Shown here in pieces: positions 8,152 through 16,660 of a stretch of DNA of 64,000 bases (position 1 is the first letter of the stretch; each line of letters starts with the position of its first letter). The notes beneath the pieces were generated by a model. It was not told the DNA's origin and did not search any database. It saw nothing but the letters and a program-made list of their open reading frames with translations. Location: positions 124,001 through 188,000 of the forward strand of contig NC_011566.1 in assembly GCF_000014885.1 (NCBI RefSeq), written 5' to 3'. The translations under genes were made by a program, and so were the position numbers. This DNA comes from Shewanella piezotolerans WP3. Lineage in GTDB: Bacteria > Pseudomonadota > Gammaproteobacteria > Enterobacterales > Shewanellaceae.

Positions 8152-9423
8152 ATGTTTGAGATCCCCAAGGATAGGAGCCGGTTGAATAAAGCAAGCTGGT
8201 TTTTATTTACCGTTATAGGCATAGCTTGCGTTACCTTAGTTATTTCTCTCCTCAGCCGGCAGGCTTTTTCTTCCAATCATGTTGATAGTTCCTCACTGGT
8301 TTCAAGTGTTAAAAATGCTGCCCTAAATATTACTGTCTCGGGGTATGGAAAGTTTGTGCCGAAAACGCAGCGCGGTATTAATGCACTTAGTGGTGGACAT
8401 ATTGTTGAGGTGTATAAGAAGCCCGGAAACTTGGTTAAAAAAGGCGAAATAATCTTAAGCCTTAATAACCCTAAACTACTTAGATTACTGGAAACCAGTG
8501 AGTTGGCTTTGTTAGAAGAACAAGCCAATCAGCAAAGAGTTATGGCTGAGTCAGTTCAAGAGATAGATGATCAGCGCGGTAAAATTCGTTTAGCAAAAGT
8601 AAAGCTCGCTTTGGCTGATGCTGAATTGATAGCCCATAAAAAATTAAAAGAAAACCAAGTTATTTCGACGTTAGATTTGCATAAGGCTCAGGTTGCATGG
8701 GAGCAGGAAGATGCCATGCTCACAATGGAGGTGAGCCGTTTTCAGACTTTGAAAAAAACGCGCAAAGCAATTGAGGACTCTACCCGGTATCGACTGGAAA
8801 AAGCGATTAAGCAACAAGAGTTGCTACAATCTGAGGTTGAGCAGCTAAATGTTCGTGCAAGTATGGCTGGCATGTTAACGGAATTAGCGGATGAGCTTGA
8901 GGTTGGCCGTCATGTAGAACAGGGGCAGGCAATTGGTATGATAGCTGATCTCTCCTCCTATTATGCTCGGATCAATATTACTGCAGCAGATGCTGAATAT
9001 GTAAGTCCAGGGTTGGTAGCTAAAGTTCAGTTTAAAGGGCTAGAAATAGAAGGGGAAGTCTCTCGTGTTGACCCTACTGTAAACAGTGGCAGTGTAGAAA
9101 TTGATATTAGCTTTTATGGTGATTTCCCTGCTGCCGTTAGGCCTAATATTGACATTACTGCACGCGTTGATATTGCAGAACACCACAACACGCTTGTTGT
9201 CGACAGGCCTGCCGGCGTCATTCGAGCTCATCGCGAATATCCGGTATTCGTATTAGATCAAAACCAAAACCTTTTTCTACGTCGCAATATCATGGTTGGT
9301 GATATTGCAGGCGATCGTATGCAAGTGTTAGGCGGCCTTTATCTTGGAGAACAAATTTTAACTAATGTTCCTAAGTCGCAAGCTAATTCTACTCAAATTG
9401 TCATGGAAGATATTTATGAATAA
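8152..9423 (+). CDS. Periplasmic adaptor (membrane fusion) subunit of a MacAB-like exporter
   Basis: A 423-residue HlyD/MacA-type adaptor. One N-terminal membrane helix (about residues 18-36) is followed by a split lipoyl domain (GHIVEVYKKPGNLVKKGEIIL at 80-100 and a second half near 230-260), a long alpha-helical hairpin (about 110-225, rich in E, K, Q and L) and a beta-barrel part with a membrane-proximal tail. It bridges the inner-membrane pump and an outer-membrane channel. The stop overlaps the start of the ATPase gene by 8 nt, so the operon is translationally coupled. The transported substrate is unknown. Confidence 0.85.
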   Translation: MFEIPKDRSRLNKASWFLFTVIGIACVTLVISLLSRQAFSSNHVDSSSLVSSVKNAALNITVSGYGKFVPKTQRGINALSGGHIVEVYKKPGNLVKKGEIILSLNNPKLLRLLETSELALLEEQANQQRVMAESVQEIDDQRGKIRLAKVKLALADAELIAHKKLKENQVISTLDLHKAQVAWEQEDAMLTMEVSRFQTLKKTRKAIEDSTRYRLEKAIKQQELLQSEVEQLNVRASMAGMLTELADELEVGRHVEQGQAIGMIADLSSYYARINITAADAEYVSPGLVAKVQFKGLEIEGEVSRVDPTVNSGSVEIDISFYGDFPAAVRPNIDITARVDIAEHHNTLVVDRPAGVIRAHREYPVFVLDQNQNLFLRRNIMVGDIAGDRMQVLGGLYLGEQILTNVPKSQANSTQIVMEDIYE

Positions 9424-10123
9424 CTGCGTTATAGAACTGACTGATTTGAATAAATCGTTTAGCAATGGTGCTGGCAACAATCATGTTCTAAAGCAAGTGA
9501 ATTTCTCTGTTCATAGCGGAGAAATGGTGGCTATTTTAGGCCAATCAGGCAGTGGGAAATCAACTTTGCTGTCCATTATGGGTCTATTGGATACCGCTGA
9601 TTCAGGACGTTACCACCTGTGTGGACAGGACGTCACTACGTTTTCGACTTATCAATTGAGTCAACTTCGAAATAACCACATAGGTTGGGTGTTTCAGAAT
9701 TTTAATTTAATAGCTGATATGACGGTAACTGAAAACCTGTCAGTGCCATTACGTTTTAACACTCGCATAAAAGCAGTGGACTATCAGGCAAAAGTTAGCG
9801 ATGTATTACGGAAGGTTGGCTTAAGTGAAAAAGCCGCTTTTTATCCTGCTGAATTATCTGGTGGTCAACAACAAAGAGTCGCGATTGCCAGAGCATTAAT
9901 TTGTCAACCTGACATCCTTTTATGTGATGAGCCTACGGGGAATTTAGACTCGAGTAATTCAAACAATGTGATGGAACTGCTGAGTGCTTTGCATCAAGAG
10001 GGGAAGACTGTACTGATTATCACGCATGACTCAGAGGTCGCTGCTTATTGTCAAAAAGCGTACAAAATTAGTGATGGAGAAATAACAGCTGCATCACCTC
10101 TGGAGTTTAAACATGCTGTTTGA
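9416..10123 (+). CDS. ABC transporter ATPase, MacB/LolD type
   Basis: A 235-residue nucleotide-binding protein. Walker A GQSGSGKST, Q-loop VFQNFNLI, signature LSGGQQQRVAIARAL, Walker B ILLCDEPTGNLD and the H-loop ITHDSE are all intact. The SGGQQQRVAIARAL and NLDS motifs are typical of the MacB/LolD/FtsE branch, which powers mechanotransmission rather than substrate channelling. I chose ATG 9416 (MNNCVIELTDL), which overlaps the upstream stop, over an earlier in-frame ATG at 9365 lying inside the adaptor gene. The permease gene starts 11 nt before this stop. Confidence 0.9.
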   Translation: MNNCVIELTDLNKSFSNGAGNNHVLKQVNFSVHSGEMVAILGQSGSGKSTLLSIMGLLDTADSGRYHLCGQDVTTFSTYQLSQLRNNHIGWVFQNFNLIADMTVTENLSVPLRFNTRIKAVDYQAKVSDVLRKVGLSEKAAFYPAELSGGQQQRVAIARALICQPDILLCDEPTGNLDSSNSNNVMELLSALHQEGKTVLIITHDSEVAAYCQKAYKISDGEITAASPLEFKHAV

Positions 10124-12485
10124 TGTTATTTATGGTTGGCGCAAGTGGCAAGAACAACGTGGCTTTTGGGGTTTACTCATCATCAGCCTTTGTATGTTCT
10201 GTTGTTTAATAGGATTAGTGGTTAACTTATTCTGGTTGCTGAGCAGTGATCGACCGCAGTGGGTGAATAATCAGGCGCCTATGCTAACTATTGCGAAAAA
10301 AGATCTCAGTGGCAATATTCAACCTACTGCAGGCTATAATATTGATTTGTTGAAAAAGATTGCAGGAGTCGAGGCTGTTACAAGTATTGCGGTTCAGTCA
10401 GGATCGATAACGTTAGGGTTAAAGGAATTACCAAGAGTAACCATAGGCTTTTATTCACAAAATACGATTGAAATGCTCGGGTTGGCAGCGCCTTTTTCAA
10501 GTCAGAATCTTAATGCTAAAGCAGCCATAGTATCGAATCAGTTTTGGCAACAACATTTAAAATCCTCATTAAAGGAAAGCTCTTTATATTATCAAGATCG
10601 CTCTATTTTAATTAAAGGTGTAGCGCCGCAAGCGATGAAACGACTGGGAGATATCGATATCGATATTTGGCTTCCAGAGTCTTATTTGGAGTTAGGTATT
10701 CCAGAGATGTTTGCTGATAACCCGCAACTCTTTTTGAAGACGAAGGGCAATCGCTATGGTTTTGCATTATTGAGTCAAGGAGTAGATATTGAATTGCTTC
10801 AAGATGCTTATATGGTTCTAAGGCAGCAGACACCTTGGCCTGATAATGGCTTTGCTGATAAACATTATAGCCCTTGGTTAATCGCTGGCGTGGAACTGAA
10901 CCCCAATGGGCGTGATATTTTATATAGGCAGGCGTCTATCTTGCTTCTTTTGCTGCTAGGTTTTGGTTTTATTATTTTCAGTGGCATTGTATCTGCCTAC
11001 TCGCAACAAGGTATTACACGCCAGGCTGAGATGAGGCTAAAGTTGGCTTTAGGTGGAAGCAGGCGTGGACTTATGGCACAGCTCTTTAGGGAGAGTTTTC
11101 CAGCTCTGCTTTTGGTTGGCTTTTTAAGCCCATTACTCGGAATAGTTGTGATTCACTATGTTGGTAATATCGGTGTGTATCAAGATTACTTTGTCGAAGG
11201 AGTTCGGTTTAATATTTGGCTTTGGTTGGTTGCTATTTTGTGTTCGCTATTACTTTTTATCTGTTGTGCGTTGTTGCCTTTAACTGGCTCAATAAATAAG
11301 CTTTTTTCTCGAGGCAAACAGGGACATATGAGCAAAATACAGCAAGGTATTAAACAGCTTGTATTGGTCATACAGCTCGCCGTTATTACCAGTGTAATGC
11401 TGGTATCGTTAAGCCTTATGTATCATGAGTTACAAAAGTATTCTTCAGTGTTTATCGCAAAAGACATCACCAGCTTTAAACCTAAAGTCGATGGGCGTTT
11501 AAGTGTCATGTTGACCTCCGAGCAGCTTGAGGGGGATTGGGATGTTGCTGGCGTACCAATTGCTTTATCTTCGGCACCGTTTACTCAACTAGGAGCGCCA
11601 TCATTAAAATATCAATCTCAGACTGGAGTAGGGCTAGAAAAACCGATTAATGGTTTATATGTTTCTCATAACTTCCTTAGCTTGTTGGGAATTCCAGCCT
11701 TATCTGAAGGAAAGTTGGCTGAAAATAAAGTGATTGTTAACCAAGCAATGGCACTGCAGTTAGCCGCTGAACAAGGTATCAATGATTGGAGGGCCGTTAA
11801 AGGAATCGCTTTGAAAGTGTCAGGTTTTTATTATGAAAAGCATGTCCAGGTGGCTGGTATTGTGAGTGACTCTCCTCACTTTGGTATTGCCAATGAACCT
11901 AAGCCGATAATTTACCTGAGTCTTAAAGATCAAAACCCACTTCTTGCTAGCCGAATCGCCCCTGTTTTTTATAGTAAAAGTGGTAATAGTGGAATCACCT
12001 CATCTCGGTTAAATGATTGGGCTTCAATGTTATCCCCGAAGCTCAGCTATGACAGCGGAAAAAGTTTAGTTCAATTAATTGAAGATACTGATCCTGCCGG
12101 GAAATTGTTGTTTATAACTTCGACATTTATGGCTTTATTGATAATTTTTTTAGTGATATTTACTCTTTATAACAAGTTTAGTTATGCCGTCAAAAGTGAG
12201 CAAATGAAATGGGCGGTAATGTTGGCGGTAGGTGGAAGTAAGAGGGCTTTGATGGGGCGAATGGTATGGACTAACTTACTATTAACTACGACGTCTATTC
12301 TTTTTACTTTAGTCATCTTTGCTCTGCTTGATAGTTATAGCCAGTCACTGATTAATGTGTCTTTATTTCAAGCGTTAATATGGGCTATCTGTATCATTTT
12401 AATGTTGCTTTTTATTGTTGTAATTACTCTATGGGCAGCAAGAGCAATACTGAAACAAAATATCAGTGTATTGCTTCGAGGTTGA
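10113..12485 (+). CDS. ABC transporter permease, MacB-like, two FtsX domains
   Basis: A 790-residue membrane protein with an N-terminal helix (GLLIISLCMFCCLIGLVVNLFWLL), a large periplasmic MacB-type domain, FtsX-like helices near residues 272-385, a second MacB-type stretch from about residue 400, and a C-terminal FtsX block (about 665-785). Duplicated cores with separate ATPases are found in peptide and lipid exporters of the MacB superfamily. The frame has no C39 peptidase domain, so it would not itself remove a double-glycine leader. With its neighbours it forms an adaptor-ATPase-permease operon; an outer-membrane partner must be supplied from elsewhere. Confidence 0.85.
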   Translation: MLFDVIYGWRKWQEQRGFWGLLIISLCMFCCLIGLVVNLFWLLSSDRPQWVNNQAPMLTIAKKDLSGNIQPTAGYNIDLLKKIAGVEAVTSIAVQSGSITLGLKELPRVTIGFYSQNTIEMLGLAAPFSSQNLNAKAAIVSNQFWQQHLKSSLKESSLYYQDRSILIKGVAPQAMKRLGDIDIDIWLPESYLELGIPEMFADNPQLFLKTKGNRYGFALLSQGVDIELLQDAYMVLRQQTPWPDNGFADKHYSPWLIAGVELNPNGRDILYRQASILLLLLLGFGFIIFSGIVSAYSQQGITRQAEMRLKLALGGSRRGLMAQLFRESFPALLLVGFLSPLLGIVVIHYVGNIGVYQDYFVEGVRFNIWLWLVAILCSLLLFICCALLPLTGSINKLFSRGKQGHMSKIQQGIKQLVLVIQLAVITSVMLVSLSLMYHELQKYSSVFIAKDITSFKPKVDGRLSVMLTSEQLEGDWDVAGVPIALSSAPFTQLGAPSLKYQSQTGVGLEKPINGLYVSHNFLSLLGIPALSEGKLAENKVIVNQAMALQLAAEQGINDWRAVKGIALKVSGFYYEKHVQVAGIVSDSPHFGIANEPKPIIYLSLKDQNPLLASRIAPVFYSKSGNSGITSSRLNDWASMLSPKLSYDSGKSLVQLIEDTDPAGKLLFITSTFMALLIIFLVIFTLYNKFSYAVKSEQMKWAVMLAVGGSKRALMGRMVWTNLLLTTTSILFTLVIFALLDSYSQSLINVSLFQALIWAICIILMLLFIVVITLWAARAILKQNISVLLRG

Positions 12486-12637
12486 TGCTTCGTTCTAGGG
12501 AGGTATTTGCAGATAGCCTGCACGTGCGCTGGCAGCAGACTTTTATGTGTTTAGCACAGCAAGAAACCTCTGCGCTGATTTGACATAGGAGGCTGTAACC
12601 GCTAAGCACACTCTGCTTTGTGGAAGAAGCCTAATGC

Positions 12638-12664
12638 AGAGCGATGACAAAACATCATCGCTCT
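12638..12664. terminator. Hairpin between the exporter operon and hutI
   Basis: A perfect 10-bp stem (AGAGCGATGA / TCATCGCTCT, 7-nt loop) lies between two convergent genes. There is no long T tract, so it may need Rho or act only as a stabilising hairpin. Confidence 0.45.
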
Positions 12665-12686
12665 GACATTCAACCCTTTATAAAAC

Positions 12687-13913
12687 TCATTGATGTACTA
12701 AGCGCCCATTTTTCACCACTTCGATACAGGAACCAACACCATAGGTATAGGAAAGCTCCGCTGGCGTGCTGATATTCCATAAGCAGAAATCGGCTGTCAT
12801 TCCGGTTTCTAATACTCCGACTTCAGCTTCAATGCCTAGGGCTTTAGCTGCATTTCGAGTCATGCCAGCCAGTGCTTCCTCTGGCGTTAAACGCATTAAA
12901 GTACAAGCCATATTGAGCATCAATAGGCTAGAGCACAGTGGTGATGAACCGGGATTATAATCGCTGGCAACCACCATCGGCACCTTGTACTGGCGCAGTA
13001 GTTCTATTGGAGGTAATTGGGTTTCGCGCAAAAAGTAAAATGCACCGGGCAGTAGGGTGGCGCAAGTGCCACTTTCGCTGAGGGCTTTAACCCCGTCCTC
13101 ATCTAAGTATTCGATATGGTCTACAGACTTAGCACCTAGCTTGGCAGCCATTTCAGAGCCACCTAAATTTGATAACTGCTCGGCATGGAGCTTGATATCA
13201 AGCCCTGCATTCTTGGCGGCTGTGAGTACTCGCTCAGTTTGCGCGAGGCTGAAGGCGATATTTTCGCAAAACACATCCACCGCATCGGCAAGGTTCTCTG
13301 CTATCACTTGCGGTAGCATCTCGTTGATCACTAAATCGACATAGGCGTCGCTATCATTTTTGTATTCTGGTGGAATGGCGTGGGCGCCCAAAAAAGTTGT
13401 TTTCACATCGACATGGTGATGCTTGCCAAGTTCACGAGCAACCCGCAGTATTTTTAGTTCAGTTTCAATGTCTAAGCCGTAGCCAGATTTGATTTCAACT
13501 GTGGTCACCCCCTCTTTGGCGAGTGCATTAAGGCGTTGGCGACCCAGCTCAAACAGTTCTGCCTCATCGGCTTCACGGCAGGCATTAACGGTTGAAATTA
13601 TACCGCCGCCATTGCGGGCGATCTCTTCATAACTCGCCCCTTGCAGACGTAGCTCAAATTCATTAGCACGGTTGCCGGCAAAGACGAGGTGAGTATGGGC
13701 ATCAATCAACCCTGGGGTGAGCCAGCCATTTTTACCTTTATAAATTGGTGTGGCGAGAACATCAAATTCTGGTAGATCGCAACGTTTGCCAATCCAAGCA
13801 ATTTTGCCATCTTTAACCGCTAATGCTGCATCTCTAATTGCACCATAAGGCTCTGAAATATTTGGAGACATGGTAGCGATGTTGATATCAATCCAGACTT
13901 GATCCCACGACAT
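12687..13913 (-). CDS. hutI: Imidazolonepropionase
   Basis: A 408-residue amidohydrolase that hydrolyses 4-imidazolone-5-propanoate to N-formimino-L-glutamate, the third step of histidine degradation, in the cytoplasm. Metal-site motifs are present: LIDAHTHLVFAGNR (HxH, about residue 70), LHAEQL, and SDYNPGSSP near residue 310. Start ATG 13913 (MSWDQVWIDIN) sits behind AGAGTG; the frame stays open 20 codons further, but that region holds the hut control sequences. It is divergent from hutC and shares the intergenic operator. Confidence 0.93.
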   Translation of the reverse strand: MSWDQVWIDINIATMSPNISEPYGAIRDAALAVKDGKIAWIGKRCDLPEFDVLATPIYKGKNGWLTPGLIDAHTHLVFAGNRANEFELRLQGASYEEIARNGGGIISTVNACREADEAELFELGRQRLNALAKEGVTTVEIKSGYGLDIETELKILRVARELGKHHHVDVKTTFLGAHAIPPEYKNDSDAYVDLVINEMLPQVIAENLADAVDVFCENIAFSLAQTERVLTAAKNAGLDIKLHAEQLSNLGGSEMAAKLGAKSVDHIEYLDEDGVKALSESGTCATLLPGAFYFLRETQLPPIELLRQYKVPMVVASDYNPGSSPLCSSLLMLNMACTLMRLTPEEALAGMTRNAAKALGIEAEVGVLETGMTADFCLWNISTPAELSYTYGVGSCIEVVKNGRLVHQ

Positions 13914-13990
13914 GATGCACTCTCTTTTTTTTGTTTTTAGCAATGGCTGAATATTAACACTAAGGGAAGCCATTAAAAATAATTTGTGAG

Positions 13991-14022
13991 CTAGCTTGTA
14001 TTTACTTGTATATACAAGCTAG
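13991..14022. promoter_or_regulatory. HutC-type operator
   Basis: The palindrome CTTGTATATACAAG (14005-14018) lies inside a larger inverted repeat CTAGCTTGTA...TACAAGCTAG. It closely resembles the TGTATATACA-type site recognised by the GntR regulator HutC in gammaproteobacteria. Its place between divergent hutI and hutC suggests repression of both, relieved by urocanate. Confidence 0.7.
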
Positions 14023-14158
14023 GATTGTAGCCGAGTTTTTGATCATTATAAATAGCTCATCGCTACAAATTGACCACTTATAGCCAGCATGATTTATCGG
14101 TCATCAAAAAATGCAATCAGTTACAGCAAAGCAACCGAGAAAGGTGAACTGACCCATT

Positions 14159-14863
14159 ATGGCAACGCCAAAGTTTGAAGAGATTAAGCAATATATTCTA
14201 GCGCAGATAGAGTCAGGACAATGGGCCGAAGATAGCCGTGTACCGTCGGAAAACCAGTTGGCCGAGCTGTTTGGTTGTAGCCGAATGACGGCAAGGCGTG
14301 GTTTAACGGAGCTCACTGAATCAGGTGTATTAGAGCGCTCTCAAGGATTGGGCACTTTTGTGGCGGGGCTTAAAAGCCAATCTTCTATGATGGCTATTCG
14401 TAATATTGCCGATGAGATCAAAGACCGCGGCCATGGTTACAGCGTGCAGCAAGTGTCTTTGACCCAAGCTAGCGCCACAGGCGCTATAGCCATTGCATTA
14501 GGGCTAGAAGAGGGCAGTACTGTGTATCAGTCGATATTGGTGCATTGCGAGCAAGGTACGCCACTGCAACTCGAGGAACGTTTCGTTAACCCAAAACTTG
14601 TCCCTGAGTATTTGGCACAAGATTTTACCCAGCAAACACCTCACGAATACTTATCTATGGTGGCGCCGCTTACAGAAGCTAAGCATACCATTGAAGCCAG
14701 GATGGCCGATGATGCGCAGCTAGCACTGCTCAACATTGAGGCATCGGAGCCCTGTTTACAAATTACTCGACGCACTTGGTCACGCCAAGGTGTGGTGAGT
14801 TTTGCACGTTTAGTGCACCCGGGCAGTCGATTTAGATTAGGTGGCCATCTGACCTTTAACTAG
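14159..14863 (+). CDS. hutC: Histidine utilisation repressor, GntR/HutC family
   Basis: A 234-residue transcription factor. Residues 4-70 form a GntR winged helix (KQYILAQIESGQWAEDSRVPSENQLAELFGCSRMTARRGLTEL), and the rest is a UTRA ligand domain with SILVHCEQGTPLQLEERFVNP and a C-terminal HPGSRFRLGGHL that are typical of HutC, which binds urocanate. It should repress hutI and hutUH through the operator upstream. It is separated from hutU by about 120 bp, so hutUH may also have its own promoter. Confidence 0.92.
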   Translation: MATPKFEEIKQYILAQIESGQWAEDSRVPSENQLAELFGCSRMTARRGLTELTESGVLERSQGLGTFVAGLKSQSSMMAIRNIADEIKDRGHGYSVQQVSLTQASATGAIAIALGLEEGSTVYQSILVHCEQGTPLQLEERFVNPKLVPEYLAQDFTQQTPHEYLSMVAPLTEAKHTIEARMADDAQLALLNIEASEPCLQITRRTWSRQGVVSFARLVHPGSRFRLGGHLTFN

Positions 14864-14986
14864 AGGTTGGTTTGCTACAGCTCCACAAGTAAAACGCTCA
14901 AACACATGAGCAGAAAATGGTTATAAAAAACAAAAAGACAGTTATAGAAACAAGCCTATAAAAACAAATTGAACGAGGTAGTACTG

Positions 14987-16657
14987 ATGGATAAGAGACA
15001 CGACCCAAGCCGCCGCATCATAGCGCCAACAGGAACAAAACTCAGCTGTAAGAGCTGGTTGACCGAAGCGCCAATGCGGATGTTGATGAACAACTTGCAC
15101 CCAGATGTCGCTGAGCGCCCTGAAGATCTCGTGGTTTATGGCGGTATTGGCCGTGCAGCACGTGACTGGGAGTGCTATGACAAAATCGTTGAGGTGCTGC
15201 AGCGCCTTGAAGATGACGAAACGTTATTAGTGCAATCGGGTAAGCCAGTCGGTGTATTCAAAACTCACAGCAATGCACCGCGTGTCATTATTGCTAACTC
15301 TAACCTAGTACCGCATTGGGCTAACTGGGAGCACTTTAATGAGTTAGATAAGAAAGGTTTGGCCATGTACGGCCAGATGACAGCAGGTTCTTGGATATAT
15401 ATCGGCTCACAAGGCATCGTTCAAGGAACCTACGAGACCTTTGTGGCGATGGCGAAGCAACACTTTGGCGGCTCATCGAAGGGTAAGTGGATCTTAACCG
15501 GTGGTCTTGGTGGCATGGGCGGCGCACAGCCTCTAGCTGGCACGATGGCTGGTTACTCTGTACTGACTTGTGAAGTCGATGAGACTCGTATCGATTTCCG
15601 TCTACGAACTCGTTACGTTGACAAAAAAGCCACCACGTTAGATGAAGCTCTTGCGATGATTGATGAAGCTAACGCAAGTGGCAAGCCGGTTTCTGTTGGC
15701 TTACTCGCTAACGCGGCTGACGTATTCGCCGAGTTAGTTGAGCGCGGCATTACTCCAGATGTGGTAACCGACCAAACATCGGCGCACGACCCACTCAACG
15801 GCTACCTACCCCAAGGTTGGACGCTAGAGCAAGCGGCGCAGATGCGTAAAACAGATGAGGCGGCTGTCGTTAAAGCGGCTAAGCAATCTATGGCTGTACA
15901 AGTTAAGGCAATGCTCGCGTTGCAAGCTGCGGGCTCCGCGACGACTGACTACGGTAACAACATTCGTCAAATGGCATTTGAAGAGGGTGTTGAAAACGCA
16001 TTCGATTTCCCCGGATTTGTGCCAGCCTATGTGCGCCCATTGTTCTGTGAAGGTATTGGCCCATTCCGCTGGGCTGCATTGTCTGGCGATCCAGAAGATA
16101 TCTATAAGACTGACGCTAAAGTTAAAGAGCTTATTCCTGATAACCCACATCTGCACAACTGGCTAGATATGGCACGCGAACGTATCGCTTTCCAAGGTCT
16201 ACCGTCTCGCATCTGTTGGGTTGGTCTAAAAGATCGTGCCCGTTTGGCACTTGCCTTTAACGAAATGGTTAACAATGGTGAATTATCAGCGCCAGTTGTC
16301 ATCGGTCGTGATCACTTAGACTCTGGCTCTGTAGCCAGCCCTAACCGTGAAACAGAATCAATGCTCGATGGCTCAGATGCGGTATCTGATTGGCCATTAA
16401 TGAATGCGCTATTGAACACTGCAAGTGGCGCAACTTGGGTGTCTTTGCATCACGGTGGTGGTGTCGGGATGGGCTTTAGCCAACACTCAGGTGTAGTGAT
16501 TGTGGCAGACGGAACAGATGATGCTGCAGCTCGCTTAGGCCGAGTACTGTGGAATGACCCTGCAACAGGTGTGATGCGTCATGCTGATGCTGGATACGAT
16601 ATAGCAAAAGATTGTGCAAAAGAGCAGGGCCTAGACCTGCCGATGTTGGAGAAGTAG
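14987..16657 (+). CDS. hutU: Urocanate hydratase
   Basis: A 556-residue enzyme converting urocanate to imidazolonepropionate, with a tightly bound NAD+ as electrophile. The glycine-rich NAD loop ILTGGLGGMGGAQP (about residue 172) and the catalytic-cysteine segment LFCEGIGPFRW are intact. I place the start at ATG 14987 (MDKRHDPSRRII), preceded by GAGG 8 nt upstream; an earlier in-frame start at 14969 adds six unlikely residues. hutH follows 3 nt after the stop. Confidence 0.95.
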   Translation: MDKRHDPSRRIIAPTGTKLSCKSWLTEAPMRMLMNNLHPDVAERPEDLVVYGGIGRAARDWECYDKIVEVLQRLEDDETLLVQSGKPVGVFKTHSNAPRVIIANSNLVPHWANWEHFNELDKKGLAMYGQMTAGSWIYIGSQGIVQGTYETFVAMAKQHFGGSSKGKWILTGGLGGMGGAQPLAGTMAGYSVLTCEVDETRIDFRLRTRYVDKKATTLDEALAMIDEANASGKPVSVGLLANAADVFAELVERGITPDVVTDQTSAHDPLNGYLPQGWTLEQAAQMRKTDEAAVVKAAKQSMAVQVKAMLALQAAGSATTDYGNNIRQMAFEEGVENAFDFPGFVPAYVRPLFCEGIGPFRWAALSGDPEDIYKTDAKVKELIPDNPHLHNWLDMARERIAFQGLPSRICWVGLKDRARLALAFNEMVNNGELSAPVVIGRDHLDSGSVASPNRETESMLDGSDAVSDWPLMNALLNTASGATWVSLHHGGGVGMGFSQHSGVVIVADGTDDAAARLGRVLWNDPATGVMRHADAGYDIAKDCAKEQGLDLPMLEK

Positions 16658-16660
16658 AAC

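Noticed and set aside
12380..12583. A 67-codon frame overlapping the end of the permease gene
   Set aside because: It runs out of phase inside the permease and has no independent start or homologous motif.
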